Source of the DNA: Bacillota bacterium
Lineage (GTDB): Bacteria > Bacillota > Clostridia > Clostridiales > Clostridiaceae
Assembly: GCA_021779235.1 (NCBI GenBank)
Contig: JAJYBA010000007.1
Location: 1 to 22,824, forward strand
Direction of reading: 5' to 3'
DNA length: 22,824 nucleotides
Part shown: positions 7,583 to 14,624 of the stretch, one piece after another
Numbering within the stretch: position 1 is the first letter of the stretch
How the letters are laid out: each line of letters begins with the position of its first letter
The notes under the pieces: model-generated
Database searches by the model: none
What the model was told of the DNA's origin: nothing
The model's input: only the letters and a program-made list of their open reading frames with translations
Position numbers and translations under genes: made by a program

Positions 7583-10500
7583 TTACTTTACATCAATAGT
7601 ATAATCTACTGTTCCTATTCTAATAACTATTTTCTTACCTTTGAAGTTATTAAGAGTTGCATCACTTAAGTTCCCTTCGGTTCCGAATACAGTTCTTAAT
7701 TCTTCCCTTGTAATGTGTTTATCAGTTGAACTGTAAATATCTATTCCATTGATAGATATACCTGTTAATGAATCATCACCCATAGATATAATCATTGGAT
7801 CAGCTTTAAATTCAACACATTTATTTATTAACATAACAAAATCTTCATAAGTTAAGTCTTTTATTACAACTAATAATGACTTACCCTCATATTTTGTACC
7901 TTGCAATACATCATTTACTATATTGCTTACAGTTTTACCATTAACTTTAATATTTAAACTATCTAAGCTCTTATATAATGATGCTAAGTATAATATATCT
8001 TCTGTAGTTAATTTTAATTCTCCATTTTTAATTTCAAAAATATCCTTTAAAGACCTGCTGCCATCTTTAACATTTATAGTTAATGCATGATTTGCAGTAT
8101 CATAAGGAGTAATATCTAAAACAGCACTTAACTCTGGCTGATTTTTAGCCATTAAGGCTATAGTCTTAAATATACTGTCAATTGTAGTTGCTTCTACAGT
8201 AACTTCAAATGTAGCCATCCCAACACCTACAACATTTACATATGCTTTATACTTGCCAGGATTTAATACTGTTTGGAACTTAACTAAACCATCCTTATTG
8301 TCACCAGCATTTACTTGATCAAAAAAGGCTTCATTTCCCTCTAAGCTTACTATTCTACAAGTTACTGCTTTATCTTTATATAAAGGGTTGTTAATATTTA
8401 TAGTAACCATATTTACTTTAACAGTAGGCTGTTCTATTCCAAGGTCTTTAAAAACTGTCACTGTACAAGTAGCAGTTTTTTTACCATCCTCAGTAGTTAC
8501 TGTAATAGTTGCAGACCCTTCAGATACTGCAGTTACATTTGCTTTTGTTCCTGCATTACCAGTCACAGTAGCTATGTCATCATTACTGCTAACCCAAGTT
8601 ACATTCTTGTTCGTGGCAGAGCTTGGATTTATTGTTGCTACCAATTCTAATTGTTTTCCTATTGTTATGCTAGCTGCTGTCGTATTAAGACTTACTTCTG
8701 TAACATTGACTGCTTTTTCATTTACAGTGATTGTACAAATATCTGTTTTTTTACCATTTTCAGTTGTAACTGTGATAGTTGTACTCCCTTTTGATAGTGC
8801 AGTTACTTCCGCTTTTGTTCCAGTCTTAGCAGAAACAGTAGCTGCAGTTTCATTACTACTAGTCCATGTTACATTTTTGTTTGATGCATAGCTTGGGTTT
8901 ATTGTTGCTGTCAATTCTAATGATTCTCCTACCACTAAGCTAGCAGTGGTTTTATCAATGCTCACGCTTGTGACATTATATGTTGTCGGTGATGTTGGTC
9001 CCGTTGGAGTTGTTGGTGTTGTTGGTGGATTTACTGTTTCACCAATTGTTCCTGGTCCTGTGTGTGTAACAGTTTGGCCATTTTGGTCTAATGTTGTAAT
9101 TGTAGAACCTTTTCCTGCTTCTAAAGTTACTCCACTAGTATTAGTAGTTACTTTTTCTACTTTAGTGTTTTCAGTTGTAGCAACTACTGCTTTCTTGTTT
9201 ACTTCTACTTGACCAAAATTACCATCAAGAATTATTTTTTCATTATTTTCAGGTTCTATAACAACTTTTAAAATTTTAGCATCCTTAGCTGTTTTTAGAG
9301 TTGCTTTAGTTTTAACAGTTATATTTTTATCAAAGCTTCCTCTAAACTCAACAAAATCCTCAGTTTTAGTTGAGTTTTCTAATATCTCAATATTACCAAA
9401 AGAACCTTTAACGATTTCAAGTATTGCATTTGATTTTACAGTTGTTTTTTCAATATTAGTAGCACCTTTAAGTTCTACTCTAACTATTTCTTTAACATTT
9501 TTGCTGTTAACATTTAATGCTTTTGCATTAACATTGTTAAAATGAATACTATTTGCTGCTCCTGAAAGCACTTCAATAGTGTTAGCATTTACATTGTTAA
9601 GGTTTACTGTACCATTTTCACCTGGATTAATAATTAAAGTTCCTTCAACTTTAACATTATTTAAAGTTGTGTAGTCTCCAGTAACAGTAACATTGCCTTT
9701 AACATTTACATTGTTAAAAGCCACATTTTTTGCAATTATGTTAACATTTTTGTTTATTTGCATTGGATTATTTGCATCTTGAGAACCAAATATTACACCA
9801 TTTTCAACGATGTTAACTTCTGGCTCTTCTACTTTTTCAGTAACAGTTATTACTTTTAATTTCCAAGCTTCATACATACGTCCATTTAACTTAGTTTCTT
9901 TAGCCCATAAAGTAGAGTTTGATGACATAGCCCAAACATCTAGAACATAAGTACCAGGTTTATCAGGTACGAAGCTCAAATCTTTTCTATAAGCCCCTTT
10001 ATCCAATTTCCACTCATTACTGTTCACATCATAAATGTGTAATTTGTAAGTATATGGATCTTTCATTCCTGAAATATCTTTTATTCCACTTACCTTTACT
10101 GTTTCTCCAACTACATAGTTATCCTTTTCAACATTCATATCACCATTAGTATAAACTCTGTTGTTGTTATCTTTGTTTACACAATTTAAATATGTTATAT
10201 AGTAACTATCATAGCTACCGGTTTTGTTTTTGTATTTGCCTTCTGTATCTGCTTTTTTTACCCAAATAGAAAGCTTGTACTTTCCAACTTCATACTTAGT
10301 TAATCCATTAACTGGAGTGATTGCATTTGCATTCTCAGCAAGGGTATACCCCTTAGTTAATTCTTCCCATTTGTCTGTTCCAATTTTGTTTTGGAACACC
10401 CTGTACTGAACTTTGTCTGCTCCCATAGCACTTAAATAGAAGGTCTCAGAATCACCAACTACTAGTGGTGAATGTTCAACTCCTACAAAAGTTACATTTG

Positions 10501-10600
10501 GAGTAATTTCAGTAGCTTTTACTGGTACAGAACTTAGAAAAGTGAAGGCTGTTAATACTACAGCTAACATTGAACTAAGCCTTTTTTTAAATTTGCCCAT
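7583..10600 (-). CDS. Large secreted surface protein with Ig-like, beta-helix-like and two Big_2 domains (paralog 3)
   Basis: Exported 1005-residue protein, function not recognised. Domain order: signal peptide (to about 30, VKA before TEITP); two Ig-like/triple-tyrosine-like modules (about 32-262); Asn-rich beta-helix-like stretch (about 265-515); Pro/Thr linker (about 518-540); two tandem Big_2 bacterial Ig-like domains (543-626 and 633-716); a further beta-rich segment (about 720-800); and a C-terminal domain (about 805-1005) ending DYTIDVK. Big_2 domains are common stalk or adhesion modules in bacterial surface proteins. It is a clear duplicate of the gene at 5041-7209; the Big_2 pair is the main insertion. 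The ATG at 10600 follows AGGGGG; the in-frame GTG at 10618 overlaps that ribosome site. No LPXTG or SLH anchor is visible. It may be a surface-layer or adhesin component (inference). Confidence 0.87.
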   Translation of the reverse strand: MGKFKKRLSSMLAVVLTAFTFLSSVPVKATEITPNVTFVGVEHSPLVVGDSETFYLSAMGADKVQYRVFQNKIGTDKWEELTKGYTLAENANAITPVNGLTKYEVGKYKLSIWVKKADTEGKYKNKTGSYDSYYITYLNCVNKDNNNRVYTNGDMNVEKDNYVVGETVKVSGIKDISGMKDPYTYKLHIYDVNSNEWKLDKGAYRKDLSFVPDKPGTYVLDVWAMSSNSTLWAKETKLNGRMYEAWKLKVITVTEKVEEPEVNIVENGVIFGSQDANNPMQINKNVNIIAKNVAFNNVNVKGNVTVTGDYTTLNNVKVEGTLIINPGENGTVNLNNVNANTIEVLSGAANSIHFNNVNAKALNVNSKNVKEIVRVELKGATNIEKTTVKSNAILEIVKGSFGNIEILENSTKTEDFVEFRGSFDKNITVKTKATLKTAKDAKILKVVIEPENNEKIILDGNFGQVEVNKKAVVATTENTKVEKVTTNTSGVTLEAGKGSTITTLDQNGQTVTHTGPGTIGETVNPPTTPTTPTGPTSPTTYNVTSVSIDKTTASLVVGESLELTATINPSYASNKNVTWTSSNETAATVSAKTGTKAEVTALSKGSTTITVTTENGKKTDICTITVNEKAVNVTEVSLNTTAASITIGKQLELVATINPSSATNKNVTWVSSNDDIATVTGNAGTKANVTAVSEGSATITVTTEDGKKTATCTVTVFKDLGIEQPTVKVNMVTININNPLYKDKAVTCRIVSLEGNEAFFDQVNAGDNKDGLVKFQTVLNPGKYKAYVNVVGVGMATFEVTVEATTIDSIFKTIALMAKNQPELSAVLDITPYDTANHALTINVKDGSRSLKDIFEIKNGELKLTTEDILYLASLYKSLDSLNIKVNGKTVSNIVNDVLQGTKYEGKSLLVVIKDLTYEDFVMLINKCVEFKADPMIISMGDDSLTGISINGIDIYSSTDKHITREELRTVFGTEGNLSDATLNNFKGKKIVIRIGTVDYTIDVK
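8453..8974 (-). repeat. Tandem Big_2 domain repeat inside paralog 3
   Basis: Two in-frame units of 84 codons (8723-8974 and 8453-8704), starting 270 bases apart. Each runs from VT-x-VS to a final T-[IV]-TV strand and shares motifs such as GTKA and EDGKKT/ENGKKT. An internal domain duplication, not a mobile element. Confidence 0.85.
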
Positions 10601-10626
10601 TTTTTTCCCCCTTTTCACATTTATTT

Positions 10627-10695
10627 GACTGTAATTTACAGTCTTTATATAAAAGGCTATCGCCTTTTAAACAAGGTAATTATTTAATTACTATA
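10627..10695 (-). promoter_or_regulatory. Promoter -10 and two-hairpin 5' leader of paralog 3
   Basis: Minus strand: TATAGT (10690-10695) at the place equivalent to the paralog 2 TATAAT; hairpin 1, AAAAGGC/GCCTTTT (10651-10668); then hairpin 2, GACTGTA/TACAGTC (10627-10643, 7 bp, 3-base loop). The distance from hairpin 1 to the start codon is within a base of that in the paralog 2 leader. Stems are kept while loops differ, as expected of a functional RNA. No strong -35 is seen. Confidence 0.6.
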
Positions 10696-10835
10696 CTATT
10701 TTTTCCATTGTATCGAATTGTAAATTCTTATAAATTATAACATAACATTTACTTAATTTCCATTATTTATTTTATTTATTTTAATACCTTTAATACTATG
10801 TTAATCCTTATAAAAATAAAAAATAAAGCATTAGG

Positions 10836-10864
10836 TTGTATATCTATTAAAAGTTTACTATAAT
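10836..10864 (+). promoter_or_regulatory. Promoter of the corA-like gene
   Basis: TTGTAT (10836-10841), a 17-base spacer and a perfect TATAAT (10859-10864). It is divergent from the paralog 3 leader and about 25 bases upstream of the gene's ribosome site. Confidence 0.7.
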
Positions 10865-10896
10865 TAAAAAATAAGAACATTCTAGGAGGTGCTTAA

Positions 10897-11838
10897 ATGC
10901 TTTCAATATATAGAAGTGCAGAAAATGGGCAGTTAACAAAGCCCGAAAATATAGAGCCAGGCTCATGGATTAACTTGGTGGATCCTTCCGATGAAGAATT
11001 AGTGCTCGTTTCAAAAAACACTAATGTACCTATGGATTTTTTAAAGGCAGCACTAGACGAAGAAGAAACTTCTCGTATTGACATAGAAGATAGTACATTA
11101 ATTATCCTGGATATTCCTTTTACAGATATGGATGATAATTCTTTAACCTATGACACTTACCCTTTAGCCATTATCCATACTGACAAATTCATAATAACAA
11201 TTTGTTTAAAAAACAGTAAGATATTATCAGATTTCAGCGAAGGAAAAATCAGCTCCTTCTTTACTTTTAAGCGTTCAAGATTCATGCTTCAAATTTTATA
11301 CAGAATCGCTAACTATTATCTAATATACTTAAAACAAATTGATAAGAAAAGCTATATAGTAGAAAAACAGTTGCATAAAGCTTTAAAGAATAAAGAGCTT
11401 CTTCAATTATTAGCTTTAGAAAAATCTCTTGTGTATTTTTCTACTTCCTTAAAAGGAAATGAACTTACCTTGGAAAAAATGCTTAAATTAGACATTCTTC
11501 AAAAGTATGAAGAAGATAAAGACGTATTAGACGATGTTATTATTGAAAACAGACAGGCTATAGAGATGTGTACTATTTATAGTAATATTTTAAGTGGAAC
11601 TATGGGTGCCTATGCTTCTGTTATATCAAATAATCTTAATATAGTAATGAAATTTCTTGCTGCTATTACTATAGTTATGGCTATACCTAATATGTTTTCT
11701 GGACTATGGGGTATGAATGTAACTGGAGTACCCTTCGGTGTTACTGGCGCCGGCTTAGGATTTTGGTATGTGGTTGCAATTGTTGGGGTTAGTGTGGTAC
11801 TTGTTATTTATTTTCTTAATAAGAAAGACATGTTTTAA
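10897..11838 (+). CDS. CorA-family divalent cation transporter
   Basis: Inner-membrane channel-type transporter for Mg2+ (or Co2+/Ni2+/Zn2+), normally a homopentamer. 313 residues, the usual family length. A large N-terminal cytoplasmic domain with long charged helices (about 120-245) is followed by two closely spaced membrane helices (about 247-270 and 289-307). The signature GMN (272-274, in LWGMNVTGVPF) ends the first membrane helix, and the protein closes with the basic FLNKKDMF, typical of CorA. The start follows AGGAGGTG. It has its own promoter and is one of only two plus-strand genes here. Whether it is a true CorA or a relative with another ion preference cannot be read from the sequence. 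A link to the surface-protein genes around it is not evident. Confidence 0.9.
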   Translation: MLSIYRSAENGQLTKPENIEPGSWINLVDPSDEELVLVSKNTNVPMDFLKAALDEEETSRIDIEDSTLIILDIPFTDMDDNSLTYDTYPLAIIHTDKFIITICLKNSKILSDFSEGKISSFFTFKRSRFMLQILYRIANYYLIYLKQIDKKSYIVEKQLHKALKNKELLQLLALEKSLVYFSTSLKGNELTLEKMLKLDILQKYEEDKDVLDDVIIENRQAIEMCTIYSNILSGTMGAYASVISNNLNIVMKFLAAITIVMAIPNMFSGLWGMNVTGVPFGVTGAGLGFWYVVAIVGVSVVLVIYFLNKKDMF

Positions 11839-11961
11839 ACAATTGAAACTAAATTAGTTTTTAAATCGTAATATAATGTGATAAACTATATACAAATGCA
11901 TATTATTTAGAAATGATACATTTGTAAGGTTAAACTTTTTAAACGAAAGGGGGATATACTT

Positions 11962-12336
11962 ATGAGAAGAAAAAAATTTCTATGTGTAGCACTTATTATA
12001 GCAGCACTTTCTACAGTTTCCGCATGGAAGGCTTATGCAGCTACAGTAACAATGCCTAATGGTACTGTAGTTATTGGAAATAAAGCTTTTGATTTGAGCT
12101 ATGCCAATGACCCTAAAAACCTAAATGAAATTTCTGCAGCTATAGTTGCTGGTGGTGAAGTATACGTTAAAGGCTTTGATGCAGCTTGGATTCACAATGC
12201 TACCTTTAAAACTATAAGCTCTAGCGTTATTCCTAGTGTAACTTATAAAAGCTCAACTGGTATTGAAAGCAAGTACGCAGTTGGAGATACGCTACAAGTG
12301 GCTACAGACACTTTAGAAGTCATTAGTATAGAGTAA
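11962..12336 (+). CDS. Small secreted protein of unknown function
   Basis: 124 residues. A clear signal peptide (MRRKK basic start, hydrophobic core, cut near AYA-ATV at about residue 26-27) leaves a mature chain of about 97 residues. The mature part has alternating hydrophobic residues with motifs VVIGNKAFDLSYANDPKNL, GGEVYVKGFDAAWI and IPSVTYKSSTGIESKYAVGD. From memory, similar segments occur in clostridial exported or surface proteins, but I cannot name a family. Start ATG after AAAGGGGG with good spacing. It lies 123 bases behind corA; a weak 6-bp hairpin between them would not fully stop readthrough. An 8-bp inverted repeat, TACAAATG-20 nt-CATTTGTA (11891-11926), sits upstream and may be a control site. 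It ends at a convergent terminator. No Cys, no lipobox, no wall anchor. Confidence 0.8.
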   Translation: MRRKKFLCVALIIAALSTVSAWKAYAATVTMPNGTVVIGNKAFDLSYANDPKNLNEISAAIVAGGEVYVKGFDAAWIHNATFKTISSSVIPSVTYKSSTGIESKYAVGDTLQVATDTLEVISIE

Positions 12337-12366
12337 CTTTTCATTAAATATTATTACAAATTAAAG

Positions 12367-12397
12367 AGGATAGATAGTTTTTAAGACTGTCTATCCT
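12367..12397. terminator. Bidirectional terminator between convergent genes
   Basis: A 12-bp stem with one G-U pair (12367-12378 with 12386-12397) and a 7-base loop, T-rich on the plus side. It serves the small secreted protein gene (plus) and probably also the three-gene minus operon that ends at 12427. Confidence 0.75.
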
Positions 12398-12426
12398 TTT
12401 CTGTTTATAAATGAATCTAGAAATTT

Positions 12427-12816
12427 TTATTTTGCTTTTTCTTCCTTTTGTAGATTTAAATCTACTGAATAGGTCTCTTTATTATCTGCTTTTAGAAGCT
12501 TAATAGTTACTTTATCATTTTCTTTTCTAGATGGATAAGCTGTAGTAGCCTTACCTACTGTTTCCATTTGAGTTATAGGTTTACCTTCATAATAAACCTG
12601 GTATTTTACAGCACCCTTATACTGTTTTTTTCCTGTGTCTGAAAGTGTTACATTTACTACAGAGCTAAAAGCTGCTTTTCTTACTGTTGCAGTAATAGGT
12701 GCATTCGCTTGTGGTTTATTAGGTTTGTTTTTTATGTAAAGCATACCACTGATTGCTACTATAATTACTATAACGGCAACTATACTAAGTACTTTTTTAT
12801 TTATGTTTTTTTTCAT
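12427..12816 (-). CDS. Small membrane-anchored protein, paralog of the upstream gene product
   Basis: Family not recognised. 129 residues: short basic cytoplasmic N terminus, one membrane helix (about 9-28), short Pro/Asn/Lys linker, then an 80-residue beta-rich extracellular domain (41-123). That domain matches the C-terminal domain of the protein encoded at 12855-13415: both show K-A-A-x-F-x-S, Y-Y-x-G-KPI-like and TT-x-x-P motifs in the same order. No lipobox is seen, so the helix is probably an uncleaved anchor. I start at the ATG at 12816 (AAGGA close by and GGAG further up); a GTG at 12828 overlaps GGAG. It is the last gene of a three-gene unit, 38 bases after its neighbour. The context suggests a surface-protein assembly helper, but this is inference. 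Confidence 0.75.
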   Translation of the reverse strand: MKKNINKKVLSIVAVIVIIVAISGMLYIKNKPNKPQANAPITATVRKAAFSSVVNVTLSDTGKKQYKGAVKYQVYYEGKPITQMETVGKATTAYPSRKENDKVTIKLLKADNKETYSVDLNLQKEEKAK

Positions 12817-12854
12817 GTTGTCCTTCACTCCTATTTCTTTATAAATGATTCACA

Positions 12855-13415
12855 TTATTTTTTCTCATTTAATTTTATCTTTAATTCCTTAAGCACTTTA
12901 TTATTTTCATCTAATAGATTTAGTACCACTTCACTTCCAACCTCTTGAGCCGGGAAAATAGTTGTTTCTGTTTTTGTAATACTTTCAACATTTGATATTG
13001 GCTTATTCCCCAGGAAAAATTGATAGTATTTATAACTTTCATTAAAATTACCTCTATCTATAAGAAGTTCTACTGTAGAGCCGAAATTCGCAGCTTTAAC
13101 AAAAATCGTAAGTCCATCTTCTTTTTTAGTATCATTGCTAGTTTGACCCTTTTCTTCATTTTTACTACCTTTATTATCTTTATTACTTGTACTTGTTTGA
13201 TTTCCTCCTGCTTGGCCTTTAACAGTTGTAAGATTACCGTCAGAATTTTTTCCATCATTCTTATTTGATTCTTCAGTTTTTGTAGTGCTTTCATTTTTGC
13301 TATTATTAACATTATTATTCTGAGCTTTGTTAAAAAAGAAAAATGAAGCTATTATTAACAGAATTACTGAGAATAAAATTAATATTTTTTTCAAATTTTT
13401 TCTATTATTCTTCAT
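12855..13415 (-). CDS. Membrane-anchored protein with disordered linker and small extracellular domain
   Basis: Family not recognised. 186 residues: basic N terminus, one membrane helix (about 10-29), a 70-residue Asn/Lys/Ser/Thr/Glu-rich linker (about 30-100) that is probably disordered and could thread the cell wall, and a beta-rich domain (101-186). That domain is paralogous to the one in the next gene: VKAANFGSTV here against VRKAAFSSVV there, YYQFFLGNKPI against YQVYYEGKPI, and TTIFPAQ against TTAYPSR. Start ATG at 13415, 9 bases after GGAG. It lies 16 bases downstream of the SLAP-like gene and is surely cotranscribed. A tethered helper reaching through the wall is a reasonable guess; nothing catalytic is visible. 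Confidence 0.75.
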   Translation of the reverse strand: MKNNRKNLKKILILFSVILLIIASFFFFNKAQNNNVNNSKNESTTKTEESNKNDGKNSDGNLTTVKGQAGGNQTSTSNKDNKGSKNEEKGQTSNDTKKEDGLTIFVKAANFGSTVELLIDRGNFNESYKYYQFFLGNKPISNVESITKTETTIFPAQEVGSEVVLNLLDENNKVLKELKIKLNEKK

Positions 13416-13431
13416 CCTTTATGCTCCTATA

Positions 13432-14262
13432 CTATGCCTTAAAAAATACTTTACATTTATCTATGTCAAAATCCTTATTAACAATATACTCTTCTGTTAT
13501 AGTAAAGTCATAAACTTTCGCTTTATGGGGATTAACATTTACATTTTCAATGTCAAATATTCCACTAGCAACTAATTCACCGCGTTCATCTTTAACTATT
13601 ATTGGCAGCTTTTCTAATGTTATAGCTTTATTATACCCATTACGAATTATGAAAACTATAGAAATAGAATTATCCATACACTTTAAAGTTTTGAACAACT
13701 CAATATTAACATCTCCTGCTTTTATTAAAGGCAATTCATCTAAAAATTTTATAAAGCCGCTTTTCAATTCATGGTCAATATCTTCAGCCATCTCCTCAAA
13801 TTCAACCTTTATGGTGTTTATAGTACTAAGTGACTCTTCAAATTGTATTTTCCAATCATCCTTTAAAATTGTATCAACAAATACGCTTGCCTTATCAAAA
13901 TAAACTTTATATGGTCTTGCAGAAAAAGGAGGTAACAACCCAAAATCCTTCATATCCATAGTTTGCTTTGCAAGTAAGTCCCCCTTATTATTAACAATTT
14001 CCAATGGAACTTTGTCAAAATTAATCTGGCTTGACATTCCATTTCTTAAATAAACGCTAACCTCAATTTTATCTCCTATGTCAAAGGTGTATATACCATT
14101 AATAGATACTTGTCCATCCTCTAATGGTGGAAGCTCAGCTAGTTCTTCTCTCAAAAATTCCTTTTGGAAATCTGACATTACCCCTCTATCATATTCATTA
14201 AGATGCAGTTCTATATTTGCCGCCTCTTTTTCTGATACTTTTACATCATCATTGCTTATCAT
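13432..14262 (-). CDS. Cytosolic protein with two SLAP-like (S-layer assembly) domains
   Basis: 276 residues, no signal peptide and no membrane helix, so cytosolic. Two tandem copies of one domain (about 31-142 and 166-276). Each begins with an F-x(6-9)-LP.L..G segment (ELPPLEDGQVSI; DELPLIKAGDVNI). Each then has an RNG turn after a beta strand (VYLRNGMSS at 71-78; FIIRNGYNK at 204-212), a 'K-x-P-[LI]-x-[IV]-[VK]-[ND]' segment and a final strand with Y-x-[VF]. This fits, from memory, the duplicated SLAP domain of the accessory-Sec S-layer assembly proteins described in Bacillus, which work with SecA2. No secA2 lies in this window. Start ATG at 14262 follows AGGAGG with ideal spacing. First gene of a three-gene operon whose other members are membrane-anchored. 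Confidence 0.7.
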   Translation of the reverse strand: MISNDDVKVSEKEAANIELHLNEYDRGVMSDFQKEFLREELAELPPLEDGQVSINGIYTFDIGDKIEVSVYLRNGMSSQINFDKVPLEIVNNKGDLLAKQTMDMKDFGLLPPFSARPYKVYFDKASVFVDTILKDDWKIQFEESLSTINTIKVEFEEMAEDIDHELKSGFIKFLDELPLIKAGDVNIELFKTLKCMDNSISIVFIIRNGYNKAITLEKLPIIVKDERGELVASGIFDIENVNVNPHKAKVYDFTITEEYIVNKDFDIDKCKVFFKA

Positions 14263-14319
14263 ACTAAATTCCTCCTAATAGGTTCACATCCTAATATTTG
14301 TTCTTACAAATTACAGTTA

Positions 14320-14368
14320 ATTATATCATATAATTCTTAAACAAATAATAAGCTTTCATTTTATTTGT
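14320..14368 (-). promoter_or_regulatory. Candidate promoter and operator of the SLAP-like operon
   Basis: Minus strand TATAAT (14320-14325) with a weak -35. An 8-bp perfect inverted repeat, ACAAATAA-12 nt-TTATTTGT (14341-14368), overlaps the expected -35, where a regulator could bind. The site is AT-rich, so a chance origin is possible. Confidence 0.4.
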
Positions 14369-14536
14369 CTAATATAAACTACGTTAAAGCTTGCAAATAG
14401 TTGCACTTTGTTTTTTTAGTAGCATTTTAGAATTCTATGGCTTCTTATTAACTATTCAAATATTAACTCAAAAATAATATTTATTTAAATTGTTGACAAT
14501 TACAAAAGATTTACATAATTAGGATTTGGAATAAGC

Positions 14537-14573
14537 AAAAAAGAGAATCACCAATACTGACGATTCTCTTTTC
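14537..14573 (-). terminator. Intrinsic terminator after the SLH-domain gene
   Basis: An 11-bp perfect stem (14539-14549 with 14562-14572), 12-base loop, followed by six T on the minus strand. It lies about 50 bases beyond the stop at 14625. Confidence 0.85.
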
Positions 14574-14624
14574 CCTTTATTTCTTATCCTACATAGGAAA
14601 AGTTATTGTTCCTCTTTCAAGATA

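Larger units (their letters stand above)
14263..14624. other. Intergenic region between the SLH gene and the SLAP-like operon
   Basis: 362 bases with no gene that I can support. It contains the control region of the SLAP-like operon (14320-14368) and the SLH gene's terminator (14537-14573). Between about 14370 and 14530 it is AT-rich with nothing I can assign. Confidence 0.65.

Noticed and set aside
8388..9212. Long open frames on the plus strand opposite the large surface-protein gene
   Set aside because: They are antisense to the Val/Thr-rich Big_2 and linker coding sequence, have no ribosome site, and give Val/Thr/Leu-rich peptides with no domain logic. The same holds for the plus-strand frame at 5798-6250.
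11845..11862. Small hairpin plus T-run after corA
   Set aside because: Only a 6-bp A/T-rich stem (AAACTA/TAGTTT); too weak to call as a terminator, so readthrough into the next gene is possible.
14493..14575. Plus-strand TTGACA followed by a terminator-like hairpin, a possible very short antisense RNA
   Set aside because: The -10 options have poor sequence or spacing (15 bases to CATAAT), the product would be under 50 bases, and the hairpin is fully explained as the SLH gene's terminator.
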